Source of the DNA: Bacilli bacterium
GTDB lineage: Bacteria > Bacillota_I > Bacilli_A > RF39 > UBA660
Length of the DNA stretch: 62,360 nucleotides
NCBI GenBank assembly: GCA_017544525.1
Contig: JAFYEA010000026.1
Coordinates: forward strand, 1 to 62,360
Direction of reading: 5' to 3'
Part shown: positions 1-7,347 of the stretch, piece after piece
How positions within the stretch are numbered: position 1 is the stretch's first letter
How the letters are laid out: each line of letters opens with the position of its first letter
Made by a program: the position numbers and the translations under genes
The notes under the pieces: model-generated
The model's database searches: none
The model's input: the letters and a program-made list of their open reading frames with translations, nothing else
What the model was told of the DNA's origin: nothing

Positions 1-62
1 GTGGTTATCACGCTCGCCTGTCACGCGAGAGATCACGGGTTCAAGTCCCGTACGAACCGCCA
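1..62 (+). tRNA. tRNA-Asp (GTC), 5' truncated
   Basis: The window opens inside a tRNA. The anticodon stem CTCGC/GCGAG encloses a GTC anticodon, followed by a T-arm (ACGGG/CCCGT around TTCAAGT), an acceptor 3' strand and an encoded CCA at 60-62. The 5' acceptor half lies outside the window. Confidence 0.9.
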
Positions 63-65
63 TGT

Positions 66-141
66 GGCTTCATAGCTCAGTTGGCAGAGCACAAGACTGA
101 AAATCTTGGTGTCGTTGGTTCGATTCCAACTGAAGCCACCA
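66..141 (+). tRNA. tRNA-Phe (GAA)
   Basis: The cloverleaf is complete. Acceptor GGCTTCA pairs with TGAAGCC, the anticodon stem CAAGA/TCTTG encloses GAA, the T-stem is GTTGG/CCAAC, the discriminator is A, and CCA is encoded. It lies only 3 bases after tRNA-Asp, so the two are probably cotranscribed. Confidence 0.95.
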
Positions 142-184
142 CTTTTTAATTTAAAGGATGTATTAGTGGCCATTTTATGATCAT

Positions 185-261
185 GCGCTCATAGCTCAAT
201 TGGATAGAGCATTTGACTACGGATCAAAAGGTTAGGGGTCCGACTCCTCTTGGGCGCACCA
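185..261 (+). tRNA. tRNA-Arg (ACG)
   Basis: Acceptor GCGCTCA pairs with TGGGCGC, the anticodon stem TTTGA/TCAAA encloses ACG, and CCA is encoded. It is the third tRNA of the cluster and is followed by a terminator. Arginine in nearby genes is mostly AGA, so this CGN-reading tRNA serves the minority codons. Confidence 0.95.
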
Positions 262-305
262 CGTTGATTTGGAAACTCTAACATTTGTTGAGAGTAGAAT
301 AAATG

Positions 306-330
306 CTAACTAGAAATAGTTAGTTTTTTT
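306..330 (+). terminator. Rho-independent terminator of the tRNA cluster
   Basis: A 7-bp stem CTAACTA/TAGTTAG with a GAAA tetraloop is followed by seven T. Confidence 0.85.
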
Positions 331-347
331 AATAAAAAGGAGGATTT

Positions 348-1094
348 ATGTTTGACTTTTTTAAGAAAAAAGAAGTAGTTGAAGATGAATTTACCAAGTA
401 TGAAAATGAACTTTTAAATACTTTTGAAGATATAACGGACAAATATAATGAAAAATATAATGATAAAGAAAAAGAATTGTTCGATCTATATGGAGAATGT
501 GAGAAAGTAACAAACACGGTTAAATTATTGGTCATTAGTGATACAAATGGTATTCTTGATGAGTTGAAGTTTGCGGATTATATTTATAGACATCAAGATT
601 ATGATGTGTGTATATTGCTTGGTAATCATAAAGAAAATGATATGGAAATAATATTAAAATATGTTAATAACAGGAAAATATTTGGTATTAGAGGAAATTA
701 TGATTCAACATATCTTCAAGATAACAATATAAGAGATTTAAATGGTAAAATGATTACTGTTAATGGTGTAACTATGATGGGAATGGAAGGGACATACAAA
801 TATAGTAATGCTGAATTTCCTTCTTTCACCCAAAAGCAAAGTATTGAATTTGTTGTTAATAAACCAAAAGTAAACATATTATTAAGTTATGATCATGGGT
901 TTAATCAAAATGCTAGAATGGATACTGAAAATCAAGGACTATTTGGTATAACTTATTATTTATACAAAAATAAAGTGGCATATCATATACATGCTCATAA
1001 CAAAGCATCAAAGCAAAGCACTATGATGAATGGTACAAAAGAGATATGCACATATCAATTTGAATATTTAGAATTACCTATAAAAGAAGAGTAA
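348..1094 (+). CDS. Degenerate calcineurin-like metallophosphoesterase
   Basis: A 248-aa soluble protein. Residues ~1-60 are charged and helical. From ~residue 61 the order of motifs is that of YfcE-type phosphoesterases: ISDTNG, LLGNH, GIRGNYD, DHG and HIHAHN. Several metal ligands differ from the family consensus (DxH is DTN, GDxxD is GNHKEND, GHxH is HAHN). Either metal binding is altered or the protein is catalytically weak. An AGGAGG Shine-Dalgarno 7 bases before ATG fixes the start. It is monocistronic between two terminators. Substrate unknown. Confidence 0.7.
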   Translation: MFDFFKKKEVVEDEFTKYENELLNTFEDITDKYNEKYNDKEKELFDLYGECEKVTNTVKLLVISDTNGILDELKFADYIYRHQDYDVCILLGNHKENDMEIILKYVNNRKIFGIRGNYDSTYLQDNNIRDLNGKMITVNGVTMMGMEGTYKYSNAEFPSFTQKQSIEFVVNKPKVNILLSYDHGFNQNARMDTENQGLFGITYYLYKNKVAYHIHAHNKASKQSTMMNGTKEICTYQFEYLELPIKEE

Positions 1095-1118
1095 ACTTTA
1101 GTATAGTTTACTCTTTTA
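1087..1118 (+). terminator. Terminator overlapping the phosphoesterase stop
   Basis: AAGAGTAAAC pairs with GTTTACTCTT around a 9-base loop, followed by TTT. The stem includes the stop codon. Confidence 0.75.
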
Positions 1119-1130
1119 TTGCATATAATG

Positions 1131-1139
1131 TGTTATAAT
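1131..1139 (+). promoter_or_regulatory. Extended -10 promoter for the CmpB-like gene
   Basis: TGTTATAAT (TGnTATAAT) lies 22 bases before the ATG. No clear -35 is present. Confidence 0.65.
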
Positions 1140-1161
1140 TACTAAGTGCGAGGTGAAATAT

Positions 1162-1908
1162 ATGCACAATGTAGAAATATATTTTTTATTATTTTTATCT
1201 TATGCCTTTTTAGGGTGGGTAGTTGAAGTAATAAATGAAATGATAACTACAGGTAAGACAGTCAATAGAGGTTTTTTAATTGGACCATATTTACCAATAT
1301 ATGGATTTGGTGGTCTTTTTATAACTTTGTTATTGCAAAAGTATTCAAATGATCCAATCGTTTTATTTTTGCTATCTATAATAATTTGTTCAGTATTGGA
1401 GTATTATACCAGTTATTTTATGGAAAAAATATTCAACGCTAGATGGTGGGATTATACTAATAGAAAATTCAACATTAATGGTAGAATATGTTTAGAAACT
1501 ATGATACCATTTGGATTACTTGGTATGTTAATGATATATGTAATAAATCCTTTTTTGATAGGCATTTATTCAAAATTGAATGATGCATTGTTAAATATAT
1601 TATCAATTTCTTTATTTTTAATATTTATATTTGATGTGGTTATATCATTTAATGTATTAGGAAGAATAAAAAATGACATTAAAAAATATGATAAAGATAA
1701 TACAGAAGAAATAACAAAAAAAGTAAAAGATTTAATATTATCTAAATCATGGATATTTAAGAGAATTGCTAATGCGTTCCCTAATGCTATTCATATATCA
1801 AAAATAAAAGAAAACATTAAAAATATTACAAGTGAATTAATAAATCCTGAATTAATAAAAAAAGTGAAAAAAAGTAAAAAAAGTGTTCACAAAACAAAAA
1901 AAGTATGA
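1162..1908 (+). CDS. CmpB/YvrJ-type putative ABC-transporter type IV membrane protein
   Basis: A 248-aa integral membrane protein of the ABC_trans_CmpB family (COG4905), unknown in function. It has about five hydrophobic helices in residues 1-170. Family hallmarks are visible: GWVVEV in helix 1, GFLIGPYLPIYGFG, and the ARWWDY plus GRIC-LE segments around residues 95-120. The C-terminal ~80 residues are cytosolic and strongly basic (Lys-rich end). A GTG at 1153 is in frame, but the GAGGTG around it is the Shine-Dalgarno for the ATG at 1162, so the shorter start is used. It has its own promoter. Confidence 0.75.
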   Translation: MHNVEIYFLLFLSYAFLGWVVEVINEMITTGKTVNRGFLIGPYLPIYGFGGLFITLLLQKYSNDPIVLFLLSIIICSVLEYYTSYFMEKIFNARWWDYTNRKFNINGRICLETMIPFGLLGMLMIYVINPFLIGIYSKLNDALLNILSISLFLIFIFDVVISFNVLGRIKNDIKKYDKDNTEEITKKVKDLILSKSWIFKRIANAFPNAIHISKIKENIKNITSELINPELIKKVKKSKKSVHKTKKV

Positions 1909-1949
1909 TATTATTATACCTGTATTGAGAAAGTATAGGTAATTTTTAT

Positions 1950-2026
1950 CGGGAAGTGGCTCAACTTGGTAGAGCATTCGGTTTGGGACCGAGGGGTTGC
2001 AGGTTCAAATCCTGTCTTCCCGACCA
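1950..2026 (+). tRNA. tRNA-Pro (TGG)
   Basis: Acceptor CGGGAAG pairs with CTTCCCG, the anticodon loop is TTTGGGA with anticodon TGG, the T-stem is GCAGG/CCTGT, and A plus CCA end the gene. It is isolated between two protein genes and followed by its own terminator. Confidence 0.95.
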
Positions 2027-2036
2027 TTGTGTATAA

Positions 2037-2062
2037 AGTTCTAGGAAACTAGGACTTTTTTT
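2037..2062 (+). terminator. Terminator of tRNA-Pro
   Basis: AGTTCTAG/CTAGGACT (one G-T pair) with a GAAA loop, then seven T. Confidence 0.85.
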
Positions 2063-2143
2063 ATTGAGTAAACAAAATAATTGTAATAAACAATTAATTA
2101 AAATATACTTTTAAAATAAATTAAATGACAAAAAAAGTATTTT

Positions 2144-2152
2144 TGATATAAT
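2144..2152 (+). promoter_or_regulatory. Extended -10 promoter for the MBL hydrolase
   Basis: TGATATAAT lies 31 bases before the ATG. Confidence 0.6.
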
Positions 2153-2183
2153 GAAAATATGATTTGTAATTTTGGAGGCAAAA

Positions 2184-3068
2184 ATGGAACTAATAAAAGT
2201 TGGAGAAAAAACATATTATATAAAGAATCCTACTAATATAGGAATATACAAAGTAAATGATAATGATGTTTTTATTATTGATTCTGGTAATGATAAAGAA
2301 GCTGGTAAAAAAATATTAAAGATTATAGAAGAACAAGGATGGAATGTTAAAGGAATAATTAGTACGCATTCAAACGCAGATCATATTGGTGGTAATAGTA
2401 TCATTCAAGATAGAATAGGGTGTCCTATATATGCATTTGGAATTGAAAGAAGTTTTACTGAATATCCAATACTAGAAACTTCTTTCTTATATGGAGGTTA
2501 TCCATTTAAGGATTTAAGAAATAAATTCTTATTAGCAAAAGCATCTAAAGTAACAGAGATAGAAAATAATCTTCCAAATGAGTTAGAGATATTAAAGTTA
2601 AAAGGCCATTTTTTTGATATGATTGGTATAAAAACTGATGATGATGTTTATTTCTTAGCTGATTCATTATTTAGTGAAGAAACAATCTCTAAATATCATT
2701 TGTTCTTTATATATGATGTACAAGAATATTTAAATACATTAGATTACATATCAACATTAAAAGGGAAATTATTTATACCATCTCATTGTGAAGCAACTAA
2801 TGATATTTCAAAACTAATAGATATTAATAGAACTAAAATAGAAGAAATAACAAATAAGATTTATGATTTGTGTTGTGATGAAACTACATTTGAAGACTTA
2901 ATGAAAAAAATATTTGATAGTTATAATCTTGCATTAAACCCTAATCAATATATTTTGGGCGGAAGTACAATTCGTTCTTATTTATCATATCTTTATGATA
3001 ATGATAGAATAGAATATATTTTTAAAGATAATAAAATGTATTGGAAAAATAAAAGACTTAGTAATTAA
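2184..3068 (+). CDS. MBL-fold metallo-hydrolase
   Basis: A 294-aa cytosolic metallo-beta-lactamase-fold hydrolase. The metal motif is THSNADHIGG near residue 60; the second His of HxHxDH is Asn, as in a subclade of this superfamily. Other ligands are visible as GH near 148, LADS near 162 and SHCE near 203. The ~80-residue C-terminal extension looks like a winged-helix tail. A TTG at 2172 is in frame, but GGAGG at 2174-2178 is the Shine-Dalgarno for the ATG at 2184. Substrate unknown. Confidence 0.8.
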   Translation: MELIKVGEKTYYIKNPTNIGIYKVNDNDVFIIDSGNDKEAGKKILKIIEEQGWNVKGIISTHSNADHIGGNSIIQDRIGCPIYAFGIERSFTEYPILETSFLYGGYPFKDLRNKFLLAKASKVTEIENNLPNELEILKLKGHFFDMIGIKTDDDVYFLADSLFSEETISKYHLFFIYDVQEYLNTLDYISTLKGKLFIPSHCEATNDISKLIDINRTKIEEITNKIYDLCCDETTFEDLMKKIFDSYNLALNPNQYILGGSTIRSYLSYLYDNDRIEYIFKDNKMYWKNKRLSN

Positions 3069-3086
3069 ACTAAGTCTTTTTTAAAC
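3051..3086. terminator. Bidirectional terminator
   Basis: AAAAGACTTAGT pairs with ACTAAGTCTTTT around six bases. A-rich and T-rich flanks serve both the MBL gene and the TetR remnant on the other strand. Confidence 0.8.
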
Positions 3087-3412
3087 ATATTTTTAATACT
3101 ATCAACAACTAGGTTTATCATAATATCATAGTTCATATCAATGTGTTTATGGTATATTACCTCATGGCATATATTATCAATTAGTCCCATCATTATATGA
3201 ACTTTTTCATATAAGTTATCATCATTAAAACCATTGGTTATTAATAAATCTTTTATAGAATTAGTCATTTTTAATTCTCTTTTATAATAGAATTCTGCTA
3301 CATTTTTATCAGAGTGAACCATTGACATTAATTCTTCATGAGCAACATTAGAAATTTTGTGATTACTAATATAATAATTTATCATGTTTCTGTCAATTTT
3401 ATCAAAAATCAG
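3065..3412 (-). pseudogene. TetR/AcrR regulator remnant (C-terminal ligand domain only)
   Basis: About 115 codons (an internal ATG at 3385 gives 106 aa) resemble the all-helical C-terminal domain of a TetR-family repressor: a HEELMSMV segment, then VHIMMGLIDNICHE and YHKH. The N-terminal helix-turn-helix (~50-80 residues) is absent. Reading upstream on the minus strand, the frame closes at a stop (3413-3415) exactly where the oppositely oriented metal-transporter remnant begins. No Shine-Dalgarno precedes the ATG. It is interpreted as the 3' end of a repressor gene cut by a deletion. The TetR assignment rests on pattern and is moderate. Confidence 0.6.
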
Positions 3413-3423
3413 TTAATCTTCAT

Positions 3424-3885
3424 ATGCTTGAAGATACACTTGGATGGGTAGTTGTATTAATCGGAGCAATTATAATGAAGTTTACTGACATTAGCATTAT
3501 TGATCCAATTATGAGTATAGGAGTGGCTATATTTATACTTGTTCATTCATTGAGAAACCTAAAAAAAGTTGTGGATATATTTTTAGAAAAAACACCAAAT
3601 GATATAAATATAAATGAACTTAAAGAGCATTTATTAAAAATAAAAGGTGTTGATGATATACATCATATACATGTATGGAGCATTGATGGATTTAACAATT
3701 ATGCAACTATGCATATTGTATCCAAATCAAAAGATATGGTTAAAGTTAAGAAAGAGATAAGAGAAGAATTAGAAGAACATAATATTTGTCATTCAATATT
3801 AGAAACTGAAGAAGAGGTATGTGATGATAAAGAATGCCATATTGAATTAAAAGAACATTCACATCACCATCACCACAATCATTAA
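3424..3885 (+). pseudogene. CDF (cation diffusion facilitator) exporter remnant, C-terminal half
   Basis: The 153 codons match the second half of a CDF metal-proton antiporter (usual length ~300 aa). TM5 carries the HxxxD metal site (HMLED, beginning one codon before the ATG), then TM6, then the cytosolic ferredoxin-like domain (HHIHVWSIDG), and a His-rich tail. TM1-TM4 are missing. Family similarity starts a few codons upstream of the ATG (SVNLHMLED), and there is no Shine-Dalgarno, so this is a 5'-truncated gene. Zn, Mn or Fe would be the usual substrates. It is unlikely to be functional alone. Confidence 0.75.
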
Positions 3886-3891
3886 AAAATA

Positions 3892-3900
3892 TGATATAAT
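3892..3900 (+). promoter_or_regulatory. Extended -10 promoter of the metallothionein-like gene
   Basis: TGATATAAT starts 6 bases after the CDF-remnant stop and 21 bases before the small gene's ATG, so the small gene has its own promoter. Confidence 0.7.
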
Positions 3901-3920
3901 ATAGATAGGAGGAAAAAGAA

Positions 3921-4097
3921 ATGAAAAAGAAAAAATGTAATTGCTCCAAAGATTGTACATGTGGTTGTCAAGAAGGCAAAGAATGTACATGTAAAGATAA
4001 AAAATGCAAATGTGGTTGCAATTGCGGATGTAATTGTGATAAAAATTGTACATGTGGATGCCATGAAGGCAAAAAATGTACATGCGGTAAGAAATAA
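3921..4097 (+). CDS. Metallothionein-like Cys-rich small protein
   Basis: A 58-aa protein with 18 cysteines (residues 6,8,12,14,16,22,24,29,31,33,35,37,39,43,45,47,53,55), almost all in CxC or CxCxC. It has Lys/Gly/Asn spacers, one His and no aromatic residue. This composition is typical of metallothioneins, which chelate Zn, Cd or Cu in thiolate clusters. Residues 12-24 and 43-55 are an internal duplication (CTCGCxEGKxCTC). AGGAGG stands 9 bases upstream of ATG and a terminator follows. It lies directly after a metal-exporter remnant, which fits metal handling. No specific metallothionein family could be assigned by eye. Confidence 0.8.
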   Translation: MKKKKCNCSKDCTCGCQEGKECTCKDKKCKCGCNCGCNCDKNCTCGCHEGKKCTCGKK

Positions 4098-4100
4098 TAT

Positions 4101-4129
4101 AAGCAGAATAATAAATCTGCTTTTTATTT
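4101..4129 (+). terminator. Terminator of the metallothionein-like gene
   Basis: AAGCAGA/TCTGCTT with an 8-base loop and a T-tract. Confidence 0.8.
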
Positions 4130-4201
4130 GACTCAACTTTTAGTTCATGTTATTTTATAATTAAATAGTGTATATTAAGAATATCAAAAGGAGAGCTTCA
4201 T

Positions 4202-4800
4202 ATGGATCAAATAAAGATTGGAAAATTTATTCAAGAAAAGAAAAAAGTTTAACTCAAAGTGATTTAGCAGAAAAACTTAATGTGACTGATAGAACTATTT
4301 CTAAATGGGAAAATGGTATTTGTTTACCAGATGTTGGAACTATGCCTGAATTATGTAATATACTAAATATTCCAATTAATGATTTATTCAGTGGAGAAGT
4401 AGTTGATATGAAAAATAGCACAAAGAAGTTAGAAGAAAACTTATTAGAAATGACAAAACTAAAAGAAGAAAAAGATAAACAATTGTTGCAGTTAGAATGG
4501 ATAATTGGAATATTAGGTATTATTCAATGGTTTTTATTAATATATATATCAAATATTATTATTGCATCAGACTGGATAAAAGTATTGTTAGTTGTTATAG
4601 GATGTGTAATATTCTTAATAGCAATGGTATTTGGATTAAAGATTGAACAAGTTGCCGGGTATTATGAATGCAAAGAATGTCATAATAAATATGTACCTAA
4701 ATATATGAGTGTATTTTTAGCTCCTCATATGGGTAGAACTAGATATATGAAATGTCCTAAATGTAAAAAATGGTCATATCATAAAAAAGTATTAAAATAA
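4202..4800 (+). pseudogene. XRE-family regulator with membrane and zinc-ribbon domains, frameshifted near codon 15
   Basis: The expected start is ATG 4202, preceded by AAGGAG and giving MDQIKIGKFIQEKKK, the usual opening of this family. That frame hits TAA at 4250. The rest of the protein continues in the -1 frame from A6 at 4241-4246: the HTH (LTQSDLAEKLNVTDRTISKWENG), a coiled linker, two TM helices (~residues 110-160) and a CxxC..CxxC zinc ribbon. One added A, or a -1 slip, restores a normal protein. An in-frame GTG at 4168 opens the second frame but has no family-like N-terminus. Regulation target unknown. Either a real mutation, a slippery site or a sequencing error. Confidence 0.7.
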
Positions 4801-4822
4801 GATTGGTTTTGACCAATCTTTT
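4801..4822 (+). terminator. Terminator after the XRE gene
   Basis: GATTGGT/ACCAATC with a TTTG loop and TTTTAT. Confidence 0.75.
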
Positions 4823-4825
4823 ATA

Positions 4826-4853
4826 TTGAATAATTATTTAATAGGTGTATAAT
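4826..4853 (+). promoter_or_regulatory. Sigma-A promoter of the abrB-ABC operon
   Basis: TTGAAT (4826-4831), a 16-base spacer, then TATAAT (4848-4853). Confidence 0.75.
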
Positions 4854-4863
4854 TAAGTATGAA

Positions 4864-4883
4864 AAGTATAACCAGTTATACTT
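4864..4883 (+). promoter_or_regulatory. Palindromic operator candidate before the AbrB-like gene
   Basis: A perfect 8-bp inverted repeat AAGTATAA-CCAG-TTATACTT sits just downstream of the predicted transcription start and directly before the Shine-Dalgarno. The position suits autorepression by the AbrB-like protein it precedes. It could alternatively act as an mRNA hairpin. Confidence 0.55.
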
Positions 4884-4893
4884 AGGAGGAAAT

Positions 4894-5088
4894 ATGAAAG
4901 ATAAATTTGTTGGTATTGCTAAAGTAGGAGAAAAAGGACAAATAGTAATACCCAAGGAAGCAAGAGAAATGTTTGGTATCAAACCTGGAGACTCAATTAT
5001 AGTTTTATGTGATAAAGAGAAAGGAATAGGATTATTAAAATCTGAGGCTATTGAAGAAGCTATGGATAAGATAATTCCGGGTAAATAA
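4894..5088 (+). CDS. AbrB/MazE/SpoVT-type DNA-binding regulator
   Basis: A 64-aa swapped-hairpin DNA-binding protein. VGEKGQIVIPKEAREMFGIKPGDSIIVL is the AbrB signature over residues 11-38. It is the first gene of a three-gene operon: the ABC ATPase starts 1 base after its stop and the permease overlaps that by 1 base. Small AbrB-like proteins placed before ABC-2 transporters usually control the operon, and the palindrome upstream supports autoregulation. It is not a toxin-antitoxin antitoxin here, because no toxin gene follows. Confidence 0.85.
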   Translation: MKDKFVGIAKVGEKGQIVIPKEAREMFGIKPGDSIIVLCDKEKGIGLLKSEAIEEAMDKIIPGK

Positions 5089-5089
5089 T

Positions 5090-5812
5090 ATGTATTCTAT
5101 TGAAACTAAAAAATTAACAAAGAAATATAAAGATTTAACAGCTGTTAATGGAATTAATTTACAAATCAAAAAAGGTGAATTGTTTGCATTATTGGGAGTA
5201 AATGGAGCAGGTAAAACTACAACTATAAAAATGTTATCAGGATTAATATTACCAACTAGTGGAGATATTTATATTGAAAATATGGATATAAAAAAAGATG
5301 TTTATAAAATTAAAGAAATATTAAATGTTTCTCCTCAAGAAACAGCGATAGCGCCTAATTTAACTGTTAAAGAAAATTTAGGCTTTATGGCTGGAGTATA
5401 TCAAATAAAAGATAAAGATAAAAAGATAAATGAATTAATTAAATTATTTAGGTTAAATGAAGTCTTAAATAAAAAGGCAAAAAAATTATCCGGAGGATGG
5501 CAAAGGAAAGTATCTATTGCGATTAGTTTAATAAATGATCCTAAGATATTATTTTTAGATGAACCAACCTTAGGATTAGATGTTATTGCTAGAAAAGAAT
5601 TATGGAAGATTATTAATGAATTGAAAGGTAAAATAACTATTGTTTTAACAACTCATTATATGGAAGAAGCAGAAAGTTTATCTGATAGAATTGGAATAAT
5701 GGCTCATGGAGATTTGATTGAAATAGGTTCTTCAAAGGAGTTAATTAAAAAATCAAAATCAAAGAATTTTGAAGATGCTTTTGTTAAGATAGCGACTGGA
5801 GGTGACCTATAA
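5090..5812 (+). CDS. ABC transporter ATP-binding protein (ABC-2 / DRA type)
   Basis: A 240-aa nucleotide-binding subunit. Walker A GVNGAGKTT (~residue 36), Q-loop near SPQE, signature LSGGWQRK (~130), Walker B ILFLDEPT and the H-switch in TTHYMEE are all present. It is probably an exporter of drugs, lantibiotics or lipids together with the permease encoded next. The ATG follows the AbrB stop by one base and shows only a weak Shine-Dalgarno, so translational coupling is likely. Confidence 0.9.
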   Translation: MYSIETKKLTKKYKDLTAVNGINLQIKKGELFALLGVNGAGKTTTIKMLSGLILPTSGDIYIENMDIKKDVYKIKEILNVSPQETAIAPNLTVKENLGFMAGVYQIKDKDKKINELIKLFRLNEVLNKKAKKLSGGWQRKVSIAISLINDPKILFLDEPTLGLDVIARKELWKIINELKGKITIVLTTHYMEEAESLSDRIGIMAHGDLIEIGSSKELIKKSKSKNFEDAFVKIATGGDL

Positions 5813-6537
5813 TGAGAATGTTAAATTTTGCTAAAAGAAATTTTAAAGAGTTAGTAAGAGATCCATTAAACTTAATATTTGAAATAGCGTTACCTATATT
5901 TTTGCTAATTATATTTCAACAATTTAACATACCAGAAGAAGCATATAAATTGGAAAATTTTACACCTGGAATTATTATATTTGGTTTTTCATTTATTACA
6001 TTATTTACCGGGTCATTAATAGCTAAAGATAGGGAATCTTCTTTATTAATTAGACTTGGCACTTCACCAATGAAACCAAAGGATTATATATTAGGATATA
6101 TTTTATCATTAATACCAATAGTATTAATACAAATCATATTATTTTTTATGGTGGCTATTATTATGGGATTAAGTTTTAATATTAATATTATTTATTCTTT
6201 GTTTATATCAATAATAATATCAATATTTTTTATAACTATAGGAATATTAATAGGAAGTTTAGTAAGTGAAAAAGGTGTTGGTGGAGTAGGAAGTGTTATA
6301 GTGCAGTTGGTATGTTTTACAAGTGGAATGTATTTTTCGAAAGACTTAGTCGGTAAAGTGTTTGCTAAGATATGTGAAATACTACCATTTGAAAGTATGC
6401 TAAATATTATTAAATGTACACTAAATAATAATATAGTAGAATTTAAAAATATAGCAGTATTCCTAATATACACGATAATTACATTAGTTATATCTATCTA
6501 TGTATTTAAAATAAGAATGGTTAGTGATAACAAATAG
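5812..6537 (+). CDS. ABC-2 type transporter permease
   Basis: A 241-aa membrane subunit with six predicted helices. A short cytosolic N-terminus ends in the RDPLNLIFEIALPI segment that is typical of ABC-2 permeases, and a large loop (residues ~45-60) follows TM1. It overlaps the ATPase gene by one base (TAATG), so the two are coupled. The substrate cannot be read from sequence. Confidence 0.85.
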   Translation: MRMLNFAKRNFKELVRDPLNLIFEIALPIFLLIIFQQFNIPEEAYKLENFTPGIIIFGFSFITLFTGSLIAKDRESSLLIRLGTSPMKPKDYILGYILSLIPIVLIQIILFFMVAIIMGLSFNINIIYSLFISIIISIFFITIGILIGSLVSEKGVGGVGSVIVQLVCFTSGMYFSKDLVGKVFAKICEILPFESMLNIIKCTLNNNIVEFKNIAVFLIYTIITLVISIYVFKIRMVSDNK

Positions 6538-6551
6538 AAAGGAATAAGTAT

Positions 6552-6797
6552 ATGAATGATTTGTTATTAAATGTAAATAAGATTCATACTACCGAAATGG
6601 GAATTTATAGAATTAAAAAGAACCTTGATCTAAATGATTGCGATGTTGTGGATTATTGCAAGAAAATGATAACTAATTGTAAATGTTATATTTATAAACA
6701 TGGAAAAAACTATTATTGTGAATTTAATAATGTTAGAGTAACAATTAATTCATATAGTTATACAATAATAACAGCACATATTATAAAACAGTCTTAG
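6552..6797 (+). CDS. DUF3781 family protein
   Basis: An 81-aa protein with the conserved features of DUF3781: an N-terminal LLNVNKIHTTEMGI.RIKKNL helix, a VVDYCKKMI helix and the C-terminal SYTIITAH strand. The function of the family is unknown. It starts 14 bases after the permease stop with an AAGGA Shine-Dalgarno, so it may be the last gene of the AbrB-ABC operon. A terminator overlaps its stop codon. Confidence 0.75.
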   Translation: MNDLLLNVNKIHTTEMGIYRIKKNLDLNDCDVVDYCKKMITNCKCYIYKHGKNYYCEFNNVRVTINSYSYTIITAHIIKQS

Positions 6798-6807
6798 GAC
6801 TGTTTTT
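6786..6807 (+). terminator. Terminator after the DUF3781 gene
   Basis: AACAGTC/GACTGTT with a TTAG loop holding the stop codon, followed by a T-tract. Confidence 0.75.
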
Positions 6808-6808
6808 A

Positions 6809-6817
6809 TGCTATAAT
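6809..6817 (+). promoter_or_regulatory. Extended -10 promoter for the GNAT gene
   Basis: TGCTATAAT starts inside the T-tract region of the preceding terminator, 18 bases before the ATG. Confidence 0.65.
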
Positions 6818-6834
6818 AAATATGGAGTGATAAT

Positions 6835-7335
6835 ATGAAAAAATATATATGTAAAATACCATCACTTGAAGAAATGAATATTAAATGGGATTATGAAATA
6901 GAACATGCAAATGATGATAGAAATAACTGGATAGTATGGAAAAATGAGAATATAGAAAGATATAAGAAGAAATATATAATTCCATATTATGGATTGCTAG
7001 ATGGAATAATAATAAGCGAATGTACTGCAGCTATTAATTCGATTGCTGTTCAAAATTCAGATGGTTTAGTTGATGGCGAAACAGCATATCTGACAGCTTT
7101 TAGGACAATAGATGAATACCAAAATCAAGGATATTTTTCAATATTATTTAACTATATGATTGAAGATTTAAAAAACAGGGGATATAAAAGAGTAACTCTT
7201 GGAGTTGAACCGAGTGAGTTAAAGAATAAAGCAATATATACTAAATATGGATTTACTAACTATATTAAAACTGCTAGTGAATCATATCCTGATGGTACTA
7301 AAGTAGAAGTAGAATATTATAGTAAATCAATTTAA
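6835..7335 (+). CDS. GNAT family N-acetyltransferase
   Basis: A 166-aa acetyltransferase fold. The acetyl-CoA loop region is at TAFRTIDEYQNQGYFSILFNYM (residues ~84-105; Q-x-Q-G-Y in place of the classical RxxGxG/A), followed by GYKRVTLGVEP and the YTKYGF strand-helix typical of the C-terminal motif B. It is followed 12 bases later by a Nudix gene with its own GGAGG, so they are likely cotranscribed. Acceptor substrate unknown. Confidence 0.8.
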   Translation: MKKYICKIPSLEEMNIKWDYEIEHANDDRNNWIVWKNENIERYKKKYIIPYYGLLDGIIISECTAAINSIAVQNSDGLVDGETAYLTAFRTIDEYQNQGYFSILFNYMIEDLKNRGYKRVTLGVEPSELKNKAIYTKYGFTNYIKTASESYPDGTKVEVEYYSKSI

Positions 7336-7347
7336 TAGGAGGTAATT

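Noticed and set aside
3746..4136. Overlapping minus-strand frames opposite the metallothionein-like gene
   Set aside because: They are rich in Cys, Phe, Tyr and Ile from the reverse complement of CxC codons, lack a Shine-Dalgarno, and lie opposite a gene with promoter, SD and terminator.
4894..5088. MazE-type antitoxin of a toxin-antitoxin pair
   Set aside because: The protein has the AbrB/MazE fold, but the following genes are an ABC transporter and no toxin is adjacent.
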